DNA of 64,000 bases, from NCBI RefSeq assembly GCF_030272615.1, contig NC_081408.1:63732614-63796613 (forward strand), in the 5' to 3' direction. The notes below the pieces were generated by a model. That model was given only the letters and a program-made list of their open reading frames with translations. It was not told the origin of the DNA and did not search any database. Positions 11,664-23,177 of this stretch are shown one piece after another. Source of the stretch: Cryptomeria japonica (lineage: Eukaryota; Streptophyta; Pinopsida; Cupressales; Cupressaceae). The position numbers and the translations under genes are program-made. Each line of letters starts with the position of its first letter. Position 1 is the first letter of the stretch.

Positions 11664-14018
11664 GGTGTACAGAGCATCAGGCTCCTCTGCATATCAGAAA
11701 ATACCAAAAACATTCAGAAAAATGTCCTAAAGAAAATACAAAAAACATTCAAAAAAGTAAAGAAAAAAAATCATGCATCCAAATAGTGAACAACCACTCC
11801 GGTGGCACCTTGGGTAAGTGCGATGGTGAAAACCTAGCAAATAGGTGCCACTCGTAAAGGAAATGGCTCCAGTATCTTCCAGGCTCGTTGCGATCCCATT
11901 CATACATACACACATCCATCCATCTAACCATGGCTTGTTATAAATCTACAAATCCAAGAAAGTACTACATGCATCCTGCATCCCGCTTTTTCATAAATCA
12001 TGTCCAACTTGGGGGAAATGCCCTTACAATCTAGATGATGGAAGTGGATTCTACATTACTGGTGATTCATTGGCAAAAACATTCAAAAATGACTCACAAA
12101 ATCCAAAAAACATTCAAAAACTATTACACAAAATCCAAAAACATCGCAAAACCCATCAAAAATCACACAAAAACATGGCAACACCTTGTACATATTCATT
12201 CAAGTAGATACAAAACAAACATTGACAAAATACTCACACAAATGACCACTTATCACTCGACCAACACAATCAACATCAACAATCCAAACTGTCTTAAACA
12301 AGGATGCATCCTTCCTTATCAAAACAAAGACAAGATGACGTTTTCTTTGACAAGAAAATTATGTTAAGCTATCAAATGCTTGGTTGATTTGTGAGTAATT
12401 CATTTGTTTATTTGTATCGGGATCTTTCAGCATTGTTTTGTATTGTTTGCGCATTATTTCCGATGAAGTTCTGGGGCATGTACTAATGGTGTCTACGTGG
12501 GAAGTTCACCAAGCTACGTGATCTTATGCCAAATGTAGTCATAGATCATTACGGCTTGCTGACTACAGCATATACCTCGACCATATGAGCATGAACCATT
12601 ACCAAGGATCCTTATTCTTTATTCTTTATGTATATACTATTTGTTTGCAGGTACAATGCTCTTCCTTTGGTTCCTCCTACCTCGTCCAAACTGGATAAAG
12701 GTTTTATTTCTTAGTACGGTATGCACTTGTCTCAGGATATGATCAGCCTAAGATCAAGGAGGACGATCCAAGTCATGCATGAAAGGAGATAATCCTTGTC
12801 TGTTCCGCAAGCAATACTCAGGTCAATTTGATCCATTATATCAAGTTGCTTGTATTAACTTGCTATATAAAATCCATGTAAGAAATACTCTGGTCATCTT
12901 GAATCTTTATGTCAAGTTGCTTGTATTTTCTTACAACATTTTAAAGCTCAATGATGAAAATAGAGCACCATGGATCGTCATTCCATCTCATTTGTATATA
13001 TTGCATTTCGTTGCATTCCACCCATCCATACATTCATAATAGCTGCATATCATGCATACGTAGTCATAATAATGCATACTCTATTTTACTCATCTTCTTC
13101 CATAGGACTCGATCCTAGTCCTCCATCTCTTCTATCTAAAATCAAATCCCCCCTCACCCTCCCTATCTTGATCATCAACATCATCCTAATCCCTTCATCG
13201 CTTCCCATCCTCACTCATCCACAAAATTAAGCCAGTTACTCTGTCTACACAGATACATCGACTCCCACACACCTAGACTATCAACAGATACTTTGATCAA
13301 GTATCTTTGGGTCTCAACAGGTAATCGATTATGGTAATCCTAGACTACATCAGGCATTTATCACAATGACCTAGTCTCAACGGGGTTGCCATGATTCCCC
13401 ACAACCATCCATCACACGCACACACTATCAATTGATCAACCAATCAAACACAATCCAACGAAAAATTACATCAATTGTCTACATCTCAACGAGTATTTTG
13501 CTTCATATACCTTGACTTCATTGGGCAATTACATCAATTGTCTAAGTCACCATCAGGTCACTTTGATTCACTTACTCAGACTTTATCATGTCCAAGCGAC
13601 CAACTGACATCAACTGTCACGCTTTGACTTGACCGGGGCAATTCAACTGATTGCACCATATTGTCCAACCAATTTTGATCAATTGTATAGCATCAATCCA
13701 AACCCCACACTACATCTGCTATGTATCTCTTGCATGACCTCAGGGTACTTATTGGCTTGTTGTTTCTTCATATTCACTCCATTTTCTCCCATTCTTTCAT
13801 CATTAGTTCTAATTTCTTCTATTCTACCTCCCCTCCACTTTTCATTCTTTTTCGAGAGATCGCCCGATTTTTCAAAAAAAAAAAATAATAATAATAAAAA
13901 AAAAAATTTCGGCCCATCTCTCAAGGGGGCATACCACCCATTAAATTTATATTTTATGGGGCATTTCTTCACATCTATTTTTCTTTCTTTGAAACGACGC
14001 GATAAACCGCACCGTCTC
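11664..14018 (+). other. 3' untranslated region of element 1 with degenerate repeats
   Basis: No protein family is visible. A-rich stretches between 11700 and 12180 repeat attcaaaaa / aaatccaaaaaca. From about 13240 to 13690 short motifs such as caattacatcaattgtc, gactcatc.. and tctcaacgg recur irregularly, as in a decayed tandem array. Homopolymer/TAA-rich sequence lies at 13876-13912. TAT/Ogre elements are known for tandem repeats between pol and the 3' LTR. Short frames on both strands (for example minus 13679-14020) run through low-complexity DNA and are not supported. Confidence 0.65.
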
Positions 14019-14031
14019 AAAGAGGGGCAAA
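14019..14031 (+). promoter_or_regulatory. Polypurine tract of element 1
   Basis: AAAGAGGGGCAAA lies immediately before the TGTAGTCAC start of the 3' LTR, the position where plus-strand DNA synthesis is primed. Confidence 0.85.
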
Positions 14032-15846
14032 TGTAGTCACATAAATCTGTCCACTTAATTAAATGAATACTTAGTATTTATTTGATTATTTAACCATCAA
14101 TTAATAATTAATTAAATTAATATTTAATTAATTCATCTTAACCCTATTCTCCTATTAATTAAATAAATTATTCAATTTATTTGATTTAATTCACTTAACC
14201 AAATTCAGACCATTAATTAAATAAATAAATCATATTTATTTAATTAAATCTTCTCTCACATTTAAATAAATTAATATTTATTTAAAACCCCCAAAATCCC
14301 ACCTCTCACATTTAAATAAATAAATCATTTATTTAAAATCACCTTTATCCTCCACCCACTTGCATTTTCCTACAAATACAAGTTGCACAATTATTTTAAA
14401 TAAATAATTTATTTAAATCACCTTTATCCTCCACCCACTTGTATTTTCCTACAAAAGCAAGTTGCACAACTATTTTAAATAAATTATTTATTTAAAATCC
14501 TATTTATCCTCACCCACTTGAAACCTTTAATGGTTTCCCTTAAAGTATTCAAACTTGATGGCTTTAAAGTCTTCAAACTTGATGGCTTCCTTCTATAATC
14601 TTCTTAAGACTTTAATGGTTTTCCTTAAAGTCTTCAAGCCTTTAATGGTTTCCCTCAAAGTCTTCAAGCATTTTAATGCTTTATCTTCATTTTTCTCATT
14701 TAAATAAATTAATATTTATTTGAATATTTATCCAAATGCAAATTACACCATTTAATTGAAATAAATGATTTTATTTTAATTGAAAATACCAAAATTTCTC
14801 CCACTTGCATTTTCCTACAAAATCCACTTGTATGCCTAAACCCCTTCTAGATTCTTCTAAACCCTTCCTAATTAGCCTAATCCATCCCCTAAATATTGTC
14901 ACATTCCTAAGCAAATTGGAGTCACTTCTCAAAGACTCCAAAGTCTTTGAAAAGCAATTAATGCTTTGTGTGTTCAACAAATTAACCCTCAAAGTCTTTG
15001 ATAACCATTGAAGGCTTTCAACCTTCAACCACTTAATCCCCAAAGTCTCCAATAACCATTAATGGTTACCTCAAACCCTCCCACATGGTTAAAACATTTG
15101 TTTTGACTCAACCTCTACCCAACCCAAGGGTCTCATCAAGCCTTTAATGCTTTGACCATGATTATCTCTTAATCATTTGCACAAAGGTTTATCCTTGCAT
15201 TAACTCCTAATCCAGTGGGTAATCCTAATTTAGACTTGACCCTTACCTTCTAGATAACCATGAGGTCTTCTCAGGCCTTTAATGCCTCCAACCTCTTTTC
15301 TCAACCCAATCCTATGTTGACACTTGTCACCATTTTATTGGTGCCAATTGTGCACATGGATCCCCAACTTTCAAACTTGGCCCTTGATTAAACCATTCAA
15401 TCTTAACCCTTCATTTCCCCATTTCTTCTATAAATAGAACCCTTCTCCTCAAGCAAAAGGAAGCATTTTAGAGTATTGTTGTTATACTGGCATTAGCATA
15501 GAGCTTTTTCATAGCATCACTATCTACTCTTGCATAGTATTTGCTTATCATATTCAACCATCTTGAATCTCCATATGGCATCATGGCTAGTGCTAAAAGC
15601 TGAGAGCTACACTCATTTGGGACTTGGAGAGGAGAGAAACAAGGGAGAAGCATCAAAAGGCATCATGGAAGCATCTTAGGGAGGCTCTTCTCCTTTCTTT
15701 TATTTTGTTAAACTTCTTTCATGCTTTTTGAAATCTCTCTTGATATGTTTTGAATGGTTTTTAGTTCTTTGTTTTGTTTTTATGGTTGAAACTAACTTAT
15801 TAACATTGAACTTTGTTGTTGCCTTGTCCCCATTTCCATGACATCA
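14032..15846 (+). repeat. 3' LTR of element 1 (1,815 bp)
   Basis: Starts TGTAGTCAC after the polypurine tract and ends ..GACATCA. It gives the full LTR length; the first 146 bp have no partner because the 5' copy is cut by the window edge. TATA box at 15429-15436. The opening (14050-14200) is rich in aattaatt/aaataaat near-palindromes. Confidence 0.95.
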
Positions 15847-16514
15847 GATATTATTGTAATATCTTTTAGGTGGCTGACCTAATTGGTTTAGGTCTTAGGA
15901 TTGGTATAAATGAATGTAATATCTCATTGTAGATTCTGGTATAGTGTGGAAATAAAAGTTTTATCATGGTCATTAATTGTAATATCATATGCAAAGGATT
16001 AGGTCGATCATAGCTGATCGAATTGGGATTAAGGAAGAGGTCAAAGGCCTCCAGTATTGAGCTTAACTGGGACTGTAGTTAGGCATGGTAGATGTTATCT
16101 CTAACAGTTCACTTTATTTGATTGTTGTCCATTTATTCATTGAGACTCTTTTGTAATGTGCAATACACTCTAGGAAGTGTGCCTTCCTGCATGTGCAAGC
16201 CCTTCATTGTATCACATACTTTCTACAGAAGTATCATCTGACTGTGGGTAGGCTTCCCACTATGGTTTTTCCCTTCCCAAGTTTTCCACGTACAAATCAT
16301 GGTGTTATGTGGTATGGTTGCTTTGCATTGATTATCTATTTAAATATTGAGTTACATTATTTACTAGTATCTATGTCTACTGGCATCTATCTCTGCTTTA
16401 CTGATATTTGAATGTTTATGTGCTCCAGTTTAAGGTTGTATTGTGGATTAAATGTTATAATTGTTAACAACTGATTCACCACCCCCCTCTTAGTTGTTCA
16501 CTGGTTATCCTAAC
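15847..16514 (+). repeat. 3' portion of an older Copia-type LTR, interrupted by element 1
   Basis: The sequence after element 1 has the layout of a Copia LTR end: gtgggtaggcttcccac.. then ..ttttccacgtac.., ending in ctgattcacc, a C-run, ctcttagttgttc and ..cctaaca at 16514. It resembles the LTR tails ending at 41801, 63076 and 63600. No primer binding site follows, so this is a solo or truncated LTR. Its start would be left of element 1, outside the window. Confidence 0.6.
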
Positions 16515-16676
16515 ATAATATATCATAGAATATTCATGTTAGACTAGTATATCATTGCTAGGATAATTTTCTAATCGTATCATCATCTTTAAGCTAGTTT
16601 AATCATCATAGTTTCAATATCATACATCTTAGAATGCATTCATGCATATAAATCAAACATCGCTCATTCTTGGAGT
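16515..16676. other. Unassigned spacer
   Basis: AT-rich sequence between the LTR tail and element 2 with no ORF or repeat that I recognise. Its last five bases (ggagt, 16672-16676) are the left target-site copy of element 2, matched with one mismatch by agagt at 46881-46885. Confidence 0.5.
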
Positions 16677-17892
16677 TGTTGAAAATGTGCCTCGAATTAA
16701 CTTGACTTGTGTTCAGACTGATTGGAGTAACCTATCCCAATCGAACAACTGTTAGTGTGACTCTTGTCGATGGGCTGATGGAACCCTCTTCTTGTGATTG
16801 GCTATCAAGTGAGAAAGTCTTAGTTGATCCAATGGTGGTTACTAGGTCGTGATGGGAAACTACTCGTTAGAATATCCATCACGACCTGATGACAAAGAAG
16901 AGCTTCATTCTGGTGGTTAGGGAGGCCGTGCTAAGGTGGCAAGATAGGGACTATGAAGCCAGTCAGGGAGGGAGATGTGGCATAAATGAGTGGCCCAGGT
17001 GAGATAAAGGTCGTGAAAATTGAGAAGATCAACAGTGGAGTAAAATTATGGGACTATCAGTGGCTGTTGTTGTACAGAGGTTGTGAGGTGCCCGAAATGT
17101 TATCCCTTGTGACATGGTGACCAAGTGGTGGGACCTGGTAGGAGAACGACTAAGGAGAGTTAAAGGCCGAGAAAATCACAAATGATCAGATGACGATCAT
17201 AGAAGATCCGATGGTGGTCACTAGGTCATGATGGGAAATAGCTCGTTAGACTTTCCATCGTGACCCAGCGATAAAGAAGAGCTTCATTCTGATGGTGAGT
17301 TCATGATAGACTTGAAAAGATGTGAGCTAGAGGTTGAGCAAGTGGAATAGAGACTGACTACGGGTGTGCACTCGAACCAGAGTCCAAAAGATAAACACTT
17401 GGACATTGAAGATGGTATTGTCAGTGTATATGAATACGAACCGACCCGACTTCCTAGTGCATGTGGGATATTGTGTTTCTCATGAATGCAAATTGATGTA
17501 GACAACTAGAATTCAAACCGTTGGTGTAGTTGCTTAGATGAACTGTCGACAATCTGATATATGTAGCCTTTGGATAACTATGGTGATATGTTGATAGCGT
17601 ATGTCATTTGTATTGTCCAGTTCATGTGAATTTGAGAATGAATACCTATAGTTGTAGACTGAAACTTTATTGTAAATTCATTTACTAGAAATAAAGTGTT
17701 TCAACTGTTGGTGGTGGGTTTTTTCCTGAAAGGGTTTTCTCACGTAATTCTTGGTGTTCTGTCTCTGTGTTGATTCTATGTGTTTTGTCTATGTTATTCT
17801 TAACATTCTAAAAAGTTTTAAACTGCATTCTTGTATGATCTCTCCTACTAATTGACATTAGGAAGGCATTTCCACACTATGCTTTCCTTTCA
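16677..17892 (+). repeat. 5' LTR of element 2 (about 1,216 bp)
   Basis: Begins TGTTGAAAATGTGCCTCG and ends ..CTTTCCTTTCA. The partner is 38765-39584 plus 46464-46880. Phrases such as gtgactcttg, aagaagagcttcattctg and cttggacattgaagatgg are shared by the two copies. The minus-strand frame at 17284-17505 is a chance ORF. Confidence 0.9.
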
Positions 17893-17894
17893 AC

Positions 17895-17906
17895 TAGTGT
17901 CAAAGC
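17895..17906 (+). promoter_or_regulatory. Decayed primer binding site (tRNA-iMet type) of element 2
   Basis: TAGTGTCAAAGC lies just inside the 5' LTR. It differs from the Copia initiator-Met site TGGTATCAGAGC by three transitions, in line with the age of the element. Confidence 0.75.
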
Positions 17907-18820
17907 TTGGCCCATTTTGTTATCCTTGTTGGGTAGGGTTAGTTTTTAGTGTCAGTTCTATTTCAGTGTGAGTTTTGCAGAGTGTCTACTTGTTTTTTTA
18001 TAGGCTAAGATGACAAGAACCTTAAGGCACATAGACATGGAAAAATTGAATGTTTCCACTTTCAAACTATGGAAACTCAAGATGGAAAACTTGTTGGTTG
18101 ATCGAGACCTTTAGATTATGTCTGGGAAGAAACCTACAAGCATGAAGCAAGAGGATTGGGAATTAGCCGATTAGAAGGCAAGGGGTCTAATTAGGCCATG
18201 TCTTGTTGATTTTGTTATGTTAAACGTCCATGAGCAGAAGACTGCACATCTTCTCTGGAATAAGTTTGGAGATATTTATCAAGGTAAGTCCTTGGTGAAT
18301 AACTTTTTCTTGAGGAAGAAGTTGTACTCTCTAAAGATGGATGTAGGAACACCATTGGCAAACCACTTGAATGTATTCAACATGGTTCTTTCATAGTTAA
18401 CTTCTATTGGTGTGACCATTTAGGAAGAAGAACATTGCATGTTGTGGTTGTGTTCATTGTCTGACTCTTGGGATCCCTTAGTGATGGCTATCGGTAGTAG
18501 TTACGACCCAGTTGAAGATGGATACTATGGTTAATACTCTTTTGTCAAAAGAAATGAGAAAGAAGTCTCCTGAGATGACAAAAGATGCACTCTTTGTTTG
18601 AGGCAAACCGAAGGACAAAGACTAGAAGAATGGAAAGAAGTCCAAGTCCAAGTCTCAAGAGAGATCAAAATCTCTAGGAAATACATCAAAGGTGAAGTGC
18701 TAGAACTTTAGGAAAAAAGGGCATATCCAAAAGGATTGCAAGGAGGAGGAGAAGAAGAAGAAGTATTCTAACACTGAATTTTCTCAAAGTGATGCAGATG
18801 CATTTGTAGAAGCCCTGGTA

Positions 18821-19222
18821 GTGCCTACCTCAGAGGACATCTGGTCAGTAGATTCTGGTGCATCTTTTCACATGACCTCCCACAAGGAGTGGTTCTCGAA
18901 GTATAAACCGTACGCTGGTGGAAAGGTATACTTGGCTAGTGATTATATGTTGGAGATTGTAGGGAGAGGCAAAATTAAAATTCAGTTCCTAGATGGTAGA
19001 GTGAAGGGGAGCAATGGAGTTCTTCATATACCAGGTCTAGCAAGATACCTTCTCTCTGTAAGTAAACTTAATGATGTTGGAGTACAAGTTACATTTGTAT
19101 CTGGTGGTTGCAAGATGACTAGGGGTTCCATTGTATTGGCAAAGAGTGATCACATTGGTACACTATATAAGTTAAATGCTGAACCTATATGTTATAGTGT
19201 AACCTCTGAAAAAGTTTGTTAA
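18821..19222 (+). pseudogene. Copia protease domain of element 2
   Basis: WSVDSGASFHMTSHKEWFSK contains the DSGA active site; ..GRGKIKIQFLDGRVKGSNG and VLHIPGLARYLLSVSKL follow, as in TNT1-type Copia proteases. This segment is open over 133 codons, ends at TAA 19220-19222, and pol resumes in another frame. Confidence 0.85.
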
Positions 19223-19253
19223 GACAACTATAATCATACATAATGCTAATTCA

Positions 19254-20309
19254 TTGGAAGCTAAACTTCCTACTGAGAAAACAATGTTCTGGAATAATAG
19301 GTTAGGCCACATAGGTGAAAAAGGTTTAAAAGCTTTGATGAATAAGAATCTGGTTGAAGGTCTGGATGATTGTAGTTTTGAGTTTGATTTTTGCGAACAC
19401 TGCATATATGGAATAGATAATCATGTTGAGTTTTATTCAAGTTCTCATAAATCTTCTGGGATTCTGGATTATGTTCACTATGATGTGTTTGGTCCAGTAG
19501 AGATTCGTTCTCTATCTAAGTCTAAGTATTATGTATCTTTTGTAGATGATTATTCAAGAAGGGCATTTGTCTACTTTCTTAAAAGTAAATCAGAAGTGTT
19601 CAATTGATTTAAGGAGTTTAAGAGCCTTGTTGAAAATCAGACTGGGAGAAGGATTAAATGTTTAAGAATAGACAAGGGTGGTGAATACTATAGTGCAGAT
19701 TTTGACAAGTACTAGGTTGATCATGGAATTAAGAGACATAAGACTGTACCTTACACTCCACAAAAAAATGGAGTTGCTGAAAGGTTGAATCAGTCTCTAA
19801 TGGAGAAAGAAAGAAGCATGTTGAGTGGAGCTGGGCTGGAACAAAAATTATGGGCTGAAGCATTTGCTATAGCATGTTACCTGTTGAATCGCTTGCCTAC
19901 TTCAACATTGGTTGAAAAAACACCTATGGAAGAATGGTCTGCTAAGAAACCTTCTTTAAGGCACCTTCGTGTTTTTGGTGTAGAGGCATATGCTCATGTG
20001 TCTGATGTTAATAGATCTAAGCTGGATAATAAAGCTGTGAAATGTATCTTCATTGGCTATGGAGTTGGTGGGAAAGGATACAAACTTTGGAATCCAGTGA
20101 CTAGTAAGGTTATGTACAACAGAAGTGTGATTTTTCATGAGCTGAAACCTATGTCACTAGGTCACAACATAGGAAAGAAAGAAGAAGCTGAGGTTGAAAT
20201 TCCTCTAGCTAAGGAAGAATCTCCAGAGATACTTGAAGATGAGGAGAGTTCAATTAGTTTAAGTAGTTCTAAAGAAGAACACGATGATGAGCCTCCTGTT
20301 GAACCTTAA
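19254..20309 (+). pseudogene. GAG-pre-integrase and integrase of element 2
   Basis: MFWNNRLGHIGEKGLKAL..FCEHCIYG is the HHCC-like zinc module. The core has DVFGPV, DDYSRR, then a stop at 19605, RIDKGGEYYS, and TPQKNGVAERLNQSLME. The C-terminal part PTSTLVEKTPMEEWSAKKPS..LRVFGVEAYAHV is standard Copia. It ends with an acidic Ser-rich linker before a TAA at 20307. Confidence 0.85.
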
Positions 20310-20393
20310 GAAGCCTCAACACCAGAGTTCAGAAGATCTACTCAAGAGAGGTGGAAAACTAATAGGTATACACCTAATAAGTATAGTCACTCT

Positions 20394-21536
20394 ATGTTGA
20401 ATGTTAATTGTGCTTATGCTTTACTTGCAGATACTGATGAGCCTAGGACTGTCAAAGAAGCTATTAAAATGTCTAATTCAGATTCTTGGTTGGAAGCCAT
20501 GAATGATGAAATATCATCATTGGATAAAAATGGAACTTGGGATTTGGTGCCATTTCCTAAAGGTAGAAAGCCTATAGGATGTAAGTGGGTATTCAAAAAG
20601 AAGTATGGTCTAGATGGTAACATTGACAAGTACAAAGAAAGATTGGTTGAAAAGGGGTATTCTCAAAAGGAAGGTATTGACTATGGAGAGATGTTTTCTC
20701 ATGTGGCTAAGATGACATCTATTAGATTTCTCTTGTCCCTTGCAGCAACATATGATTGGGAGATTGAGTAGATGTATGTGAAGATGATATTTCTTCATGG
20801 TAATCTTGAAGAAGAAATTTATATGTCTCAACCTGAGCACTCTGTGGAAAAAGGTAAAGAACATTTGGTATGCAGACTCAAGAAATCTTTGTATGGTTTG
20901 AAACAGTCTCCCAGAATGTGGTTTCCAAAGTATGATACATTTGTTTTATCCTTGAGATTTGTGTGATCAAAAGTTGATCATTGTGTTTACTACAAAATGA
21001 AAGGTGAAAGGATTCTTATCATAGCTTTGTATGTAAATGACATGCTTTTCATAGGAAATACAAAAGGTATGATCTCAGATATAAAATCTTAGTTATCTAT
21101 GAAATATGAAATGAAGGACTTAGGAGCAGCAAATTACATTCTGGGAATGGACATCAAAAGGAAAAGATCTAAGAGGAAAATTTGGCTCAGCCAGAGAAAG
21201 TAAATAACCAATGTTCTTGACAGGTTTCATATGTCTAACTATAAATCATAAGATGTTCCAATCTTGCAGGGAACTAAGTTATCTGTTCCTGATAGTCTGG
21301 AATCTCCAAAAGAGATAGAAGACATGAAAAGTGTACCTTATGCAAGTGCTATTGGCAGTTTGATGTATGTTATGGTTTGTGCAAGACTTGACATTGCCCA
21401 ACTAGTGGGAGTACTTAGCAGGTTTATGTTGAATCCAGGAAGGCTGCATTGGGATGTTGTAAAGAGGGTGTTTAGATATATGAAGAGAACTTCAGATTTT
21501 TTTTTGTGATATCATGGTCATTTTGATGATTCAAAG
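20394..21536 (+). pseudogene. Copia reverse transcriptase of element 2, cut by the Gypsy insertion
   Basis: Starts ..EAIKMSNSDSWLEAMNDEIS, then the RVT_2-type motifs GCKWVFKKKYGLDGNIDKYK and LKKSLYGLKQSPRMWF. The catalytic YVDD is YVND at 21030-21041. In-frame stops lie at about 20769, 20964 and several later points. ..YASAIGSLMYVMVCARLDIA marks the RT/RNase H linker. The frame stops being readable at 21536, where the minus-strand element begins, and continues in phase at 38228. Confidence 0.88.
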
Positions 21537-23177
21537 TGTGTGGCGAAAAAAGTGACACTAAGCTAATATGCCCTAATCTCACATTCAATCACACACTTGT
21601 GGAATACAGAAGATCCTAGAGGTATCACACAATTGGCTACTTCTTTTTGTGGAAGAGAGAGCCACGGGCTACCTATTAGGATTTCTATTCCTTTGTTGCA
21701 AATGATAGATAGAATGATGCGAGTTCAATCCCTAACCCTAAAGTGCAAGTATGAACTAATAGCAAGATTTGCAGAATTGAGATTAAATAATGGAAAGCTG
21801 TAAACACAAGGACAAGGCAAGAATGCAAATGCGTACCCAGTGTTAAAATCTAAGTGAAAATGTTTGAGACGGGGGCGCAGGCACCACTGTCCTGATTCTG
21901 CTCCTGAAACTGTTGTTTTTGGCAACCTGAAAGCTGTCGAAAAGTGCCGAAAACTTGCTATCTGACAGAGGGACCAGGGCGCCCAGTGCCCCTATCCCAA
22001 GGACCAGGGCACCCCATGCCCCTGTCCTGGTCTTTTACTCTGAAATTTGGTGTGTTGCTCGGTTTCCATCTGCTTCTGCCGGATCTGCAACTTGCGGCGT
22101 CGTCTGAATCCTAAAATCTGCACTTATATCTGAAAAGGTGTGTGGGTGGCTATATAGGGTTTTGCCTTAGTCAAACTCCCGCTTTGGTGATTTCCACCTC
22201 CATGAATAGGCAAGTTGTATTGTAAAAGTAGTGTGTGTGCAGACCTTGTGTGTGTGCAAGATCCTAAAATGCAAGTAAGCAAACTAGAGCAACCTAGAAA
22301 GTAAACCCTAATTGCTTGTAAATGATAATGTAAATTCTCCAAATCAAGATGCAAAGTGATCTAAAGCATGAGTACAAATGATATAATGAGGCTTATGCAA
22401 AGACATGAAAACAACATGAAATCATACCCAACCCCAAGGGAGGGGTATAAGCCAATCTTCAGTCGGTAATCCCCTATTGCTCTTCAATTTCTTCAAAGCC
22501 CTAAATGGATGAATGAAATTGATGGATGCTTGATGGATGGATGTTGAATGTTGTTGAAGTCTTCATAGATCTGCTCTTTCGCTGCATAGAAGGTCCCTAA
22601 AACCCAAAAATTCCTCCTCCTTTCAAATGAAGAAAGAGAGCTCTTATATATGAAACCCTAGGTCTTAATTTTAACTTTTGGCTAACCTAGAGATTGAATC
22701 TCCCACCAATTTCTTGGGGTTAAGCTTTATTTTATGATTGGATCACGCTCCTAAAATTTCAAGAAAAATGTCCGGGACCATGTGCACTCCAGGCGCCATG
22801 GTCCTCTCCGGGCGCCATGGTCCCCACAACTTTTCACCAAATTTTTAGGGCCATCGGATATGATGATTTTAGAGAGAATCCTGAAGTTACAGGTGATTTT
22901 GAGATGTTTTGACCCTCGAAATCAAGCCCCCAAGTTCAAAATATGACCTAATTAGGGTTTTTGATTAAATGATGTATTGGAGGAATAAAATAAAAGGGGC
23001 ACACTTTAATGAAAAGGGCCCAACTTTATGATATGGGAGATGATAAAAATAGAACCTTAGACCTAATTAAGTGCTAAAGGGGAAATGCAATGCAAGATGC
23101 AAAATGTGCCAAGGCGGGTGCTAAACTAGGTGTGAAATTGTACCACCCTAGCAAGTGCGTACAATTTATGATGCTAC
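21537..23177 (-). repeat. 3' LTR of the outer Gypsy element (LTR A)
   Basis: On the minus strand it runs TGTAGCATC.. to ..GCCACACA. It pairs with LTR D (36611-38222) and shares diagnostic changes with it (for example gctaatatgccc where B and C have gcaaacatgcc). It contains two copies of the GC-rich ggaccagggcgccc-type repeat (21971-22032) and two ggcgccatggtcc boxes near 22790-22830. A minus-strand TATATAAG lies near 22645. Minus-strand purine tract AGTGGGGGCTAAA at 23178-23190 abuts the LTR. Confidence 0.93.

Larger units (their letters stand above)
1..15846 (+). mobile_element. TAT-lineage Ty3/Gypsy LTR retrotransposon (element 1), 5' end outside the window
   Basis: A nearly complete LTR retrotransposon. 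The sequence from base 1 repeats at 14178, so the window starts about 146 bases inside the 5' LTR; the whole element would be about 16.0 kb. Order: 5' LTR, primer binding site, 2.7-kb leader, gag-protease-RT-RNaseH-second RNaseH-integrase in one frame, 2.4-kb untranslated tail, polypurine tract, 3' LTR. The second RNase H between the RT/RNaseH and integrase is the known hallmark of the TAT group (Ogre, Retand, Grande). The two LTRs differ at only two substitutions and one 1-bp indel over about 1,670 bp by my line-by-line reading, so the insertion is recent. The 3' flank begins gatat (15847-15851), the expected target duplication; its partner lies outside the window. Confidence 0.95.
18010..21536 (+). 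pseudogene. gag-pol: gag-pol of element 2, 5' part (gag, protease, integrase, RT)
   Basis: Gag starts MTRTLRHIDMEKLN at 18010 with a stop at 18112 and a frameshift near 18495. The knuckle region (about 18690-18740) reads C-stop-NF..GHIQKDC, so one Cys is lost. Protease runs 18821-19222 (active site DSGA). After a second frameshift near 19220-19254 come the GAG-pre-integrase and integrase (FVDDYSRRAF, CLRIDKGGEY, NGVAERLNQ) with stops at 19605 and near 19713, then RT from about 20394. RT keeps GTWDLVPFPKGRKPIGCKWV and KSLYGLKQSPRMW, but the catalytic box is YVND (21030), with an essential Asp replaced by Asn. Further stops occur at 20769, 20964 and beyond. Long dead. The frame is interrupted by the Gypsy insertion after DDSK. 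Confidence 0.9.
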
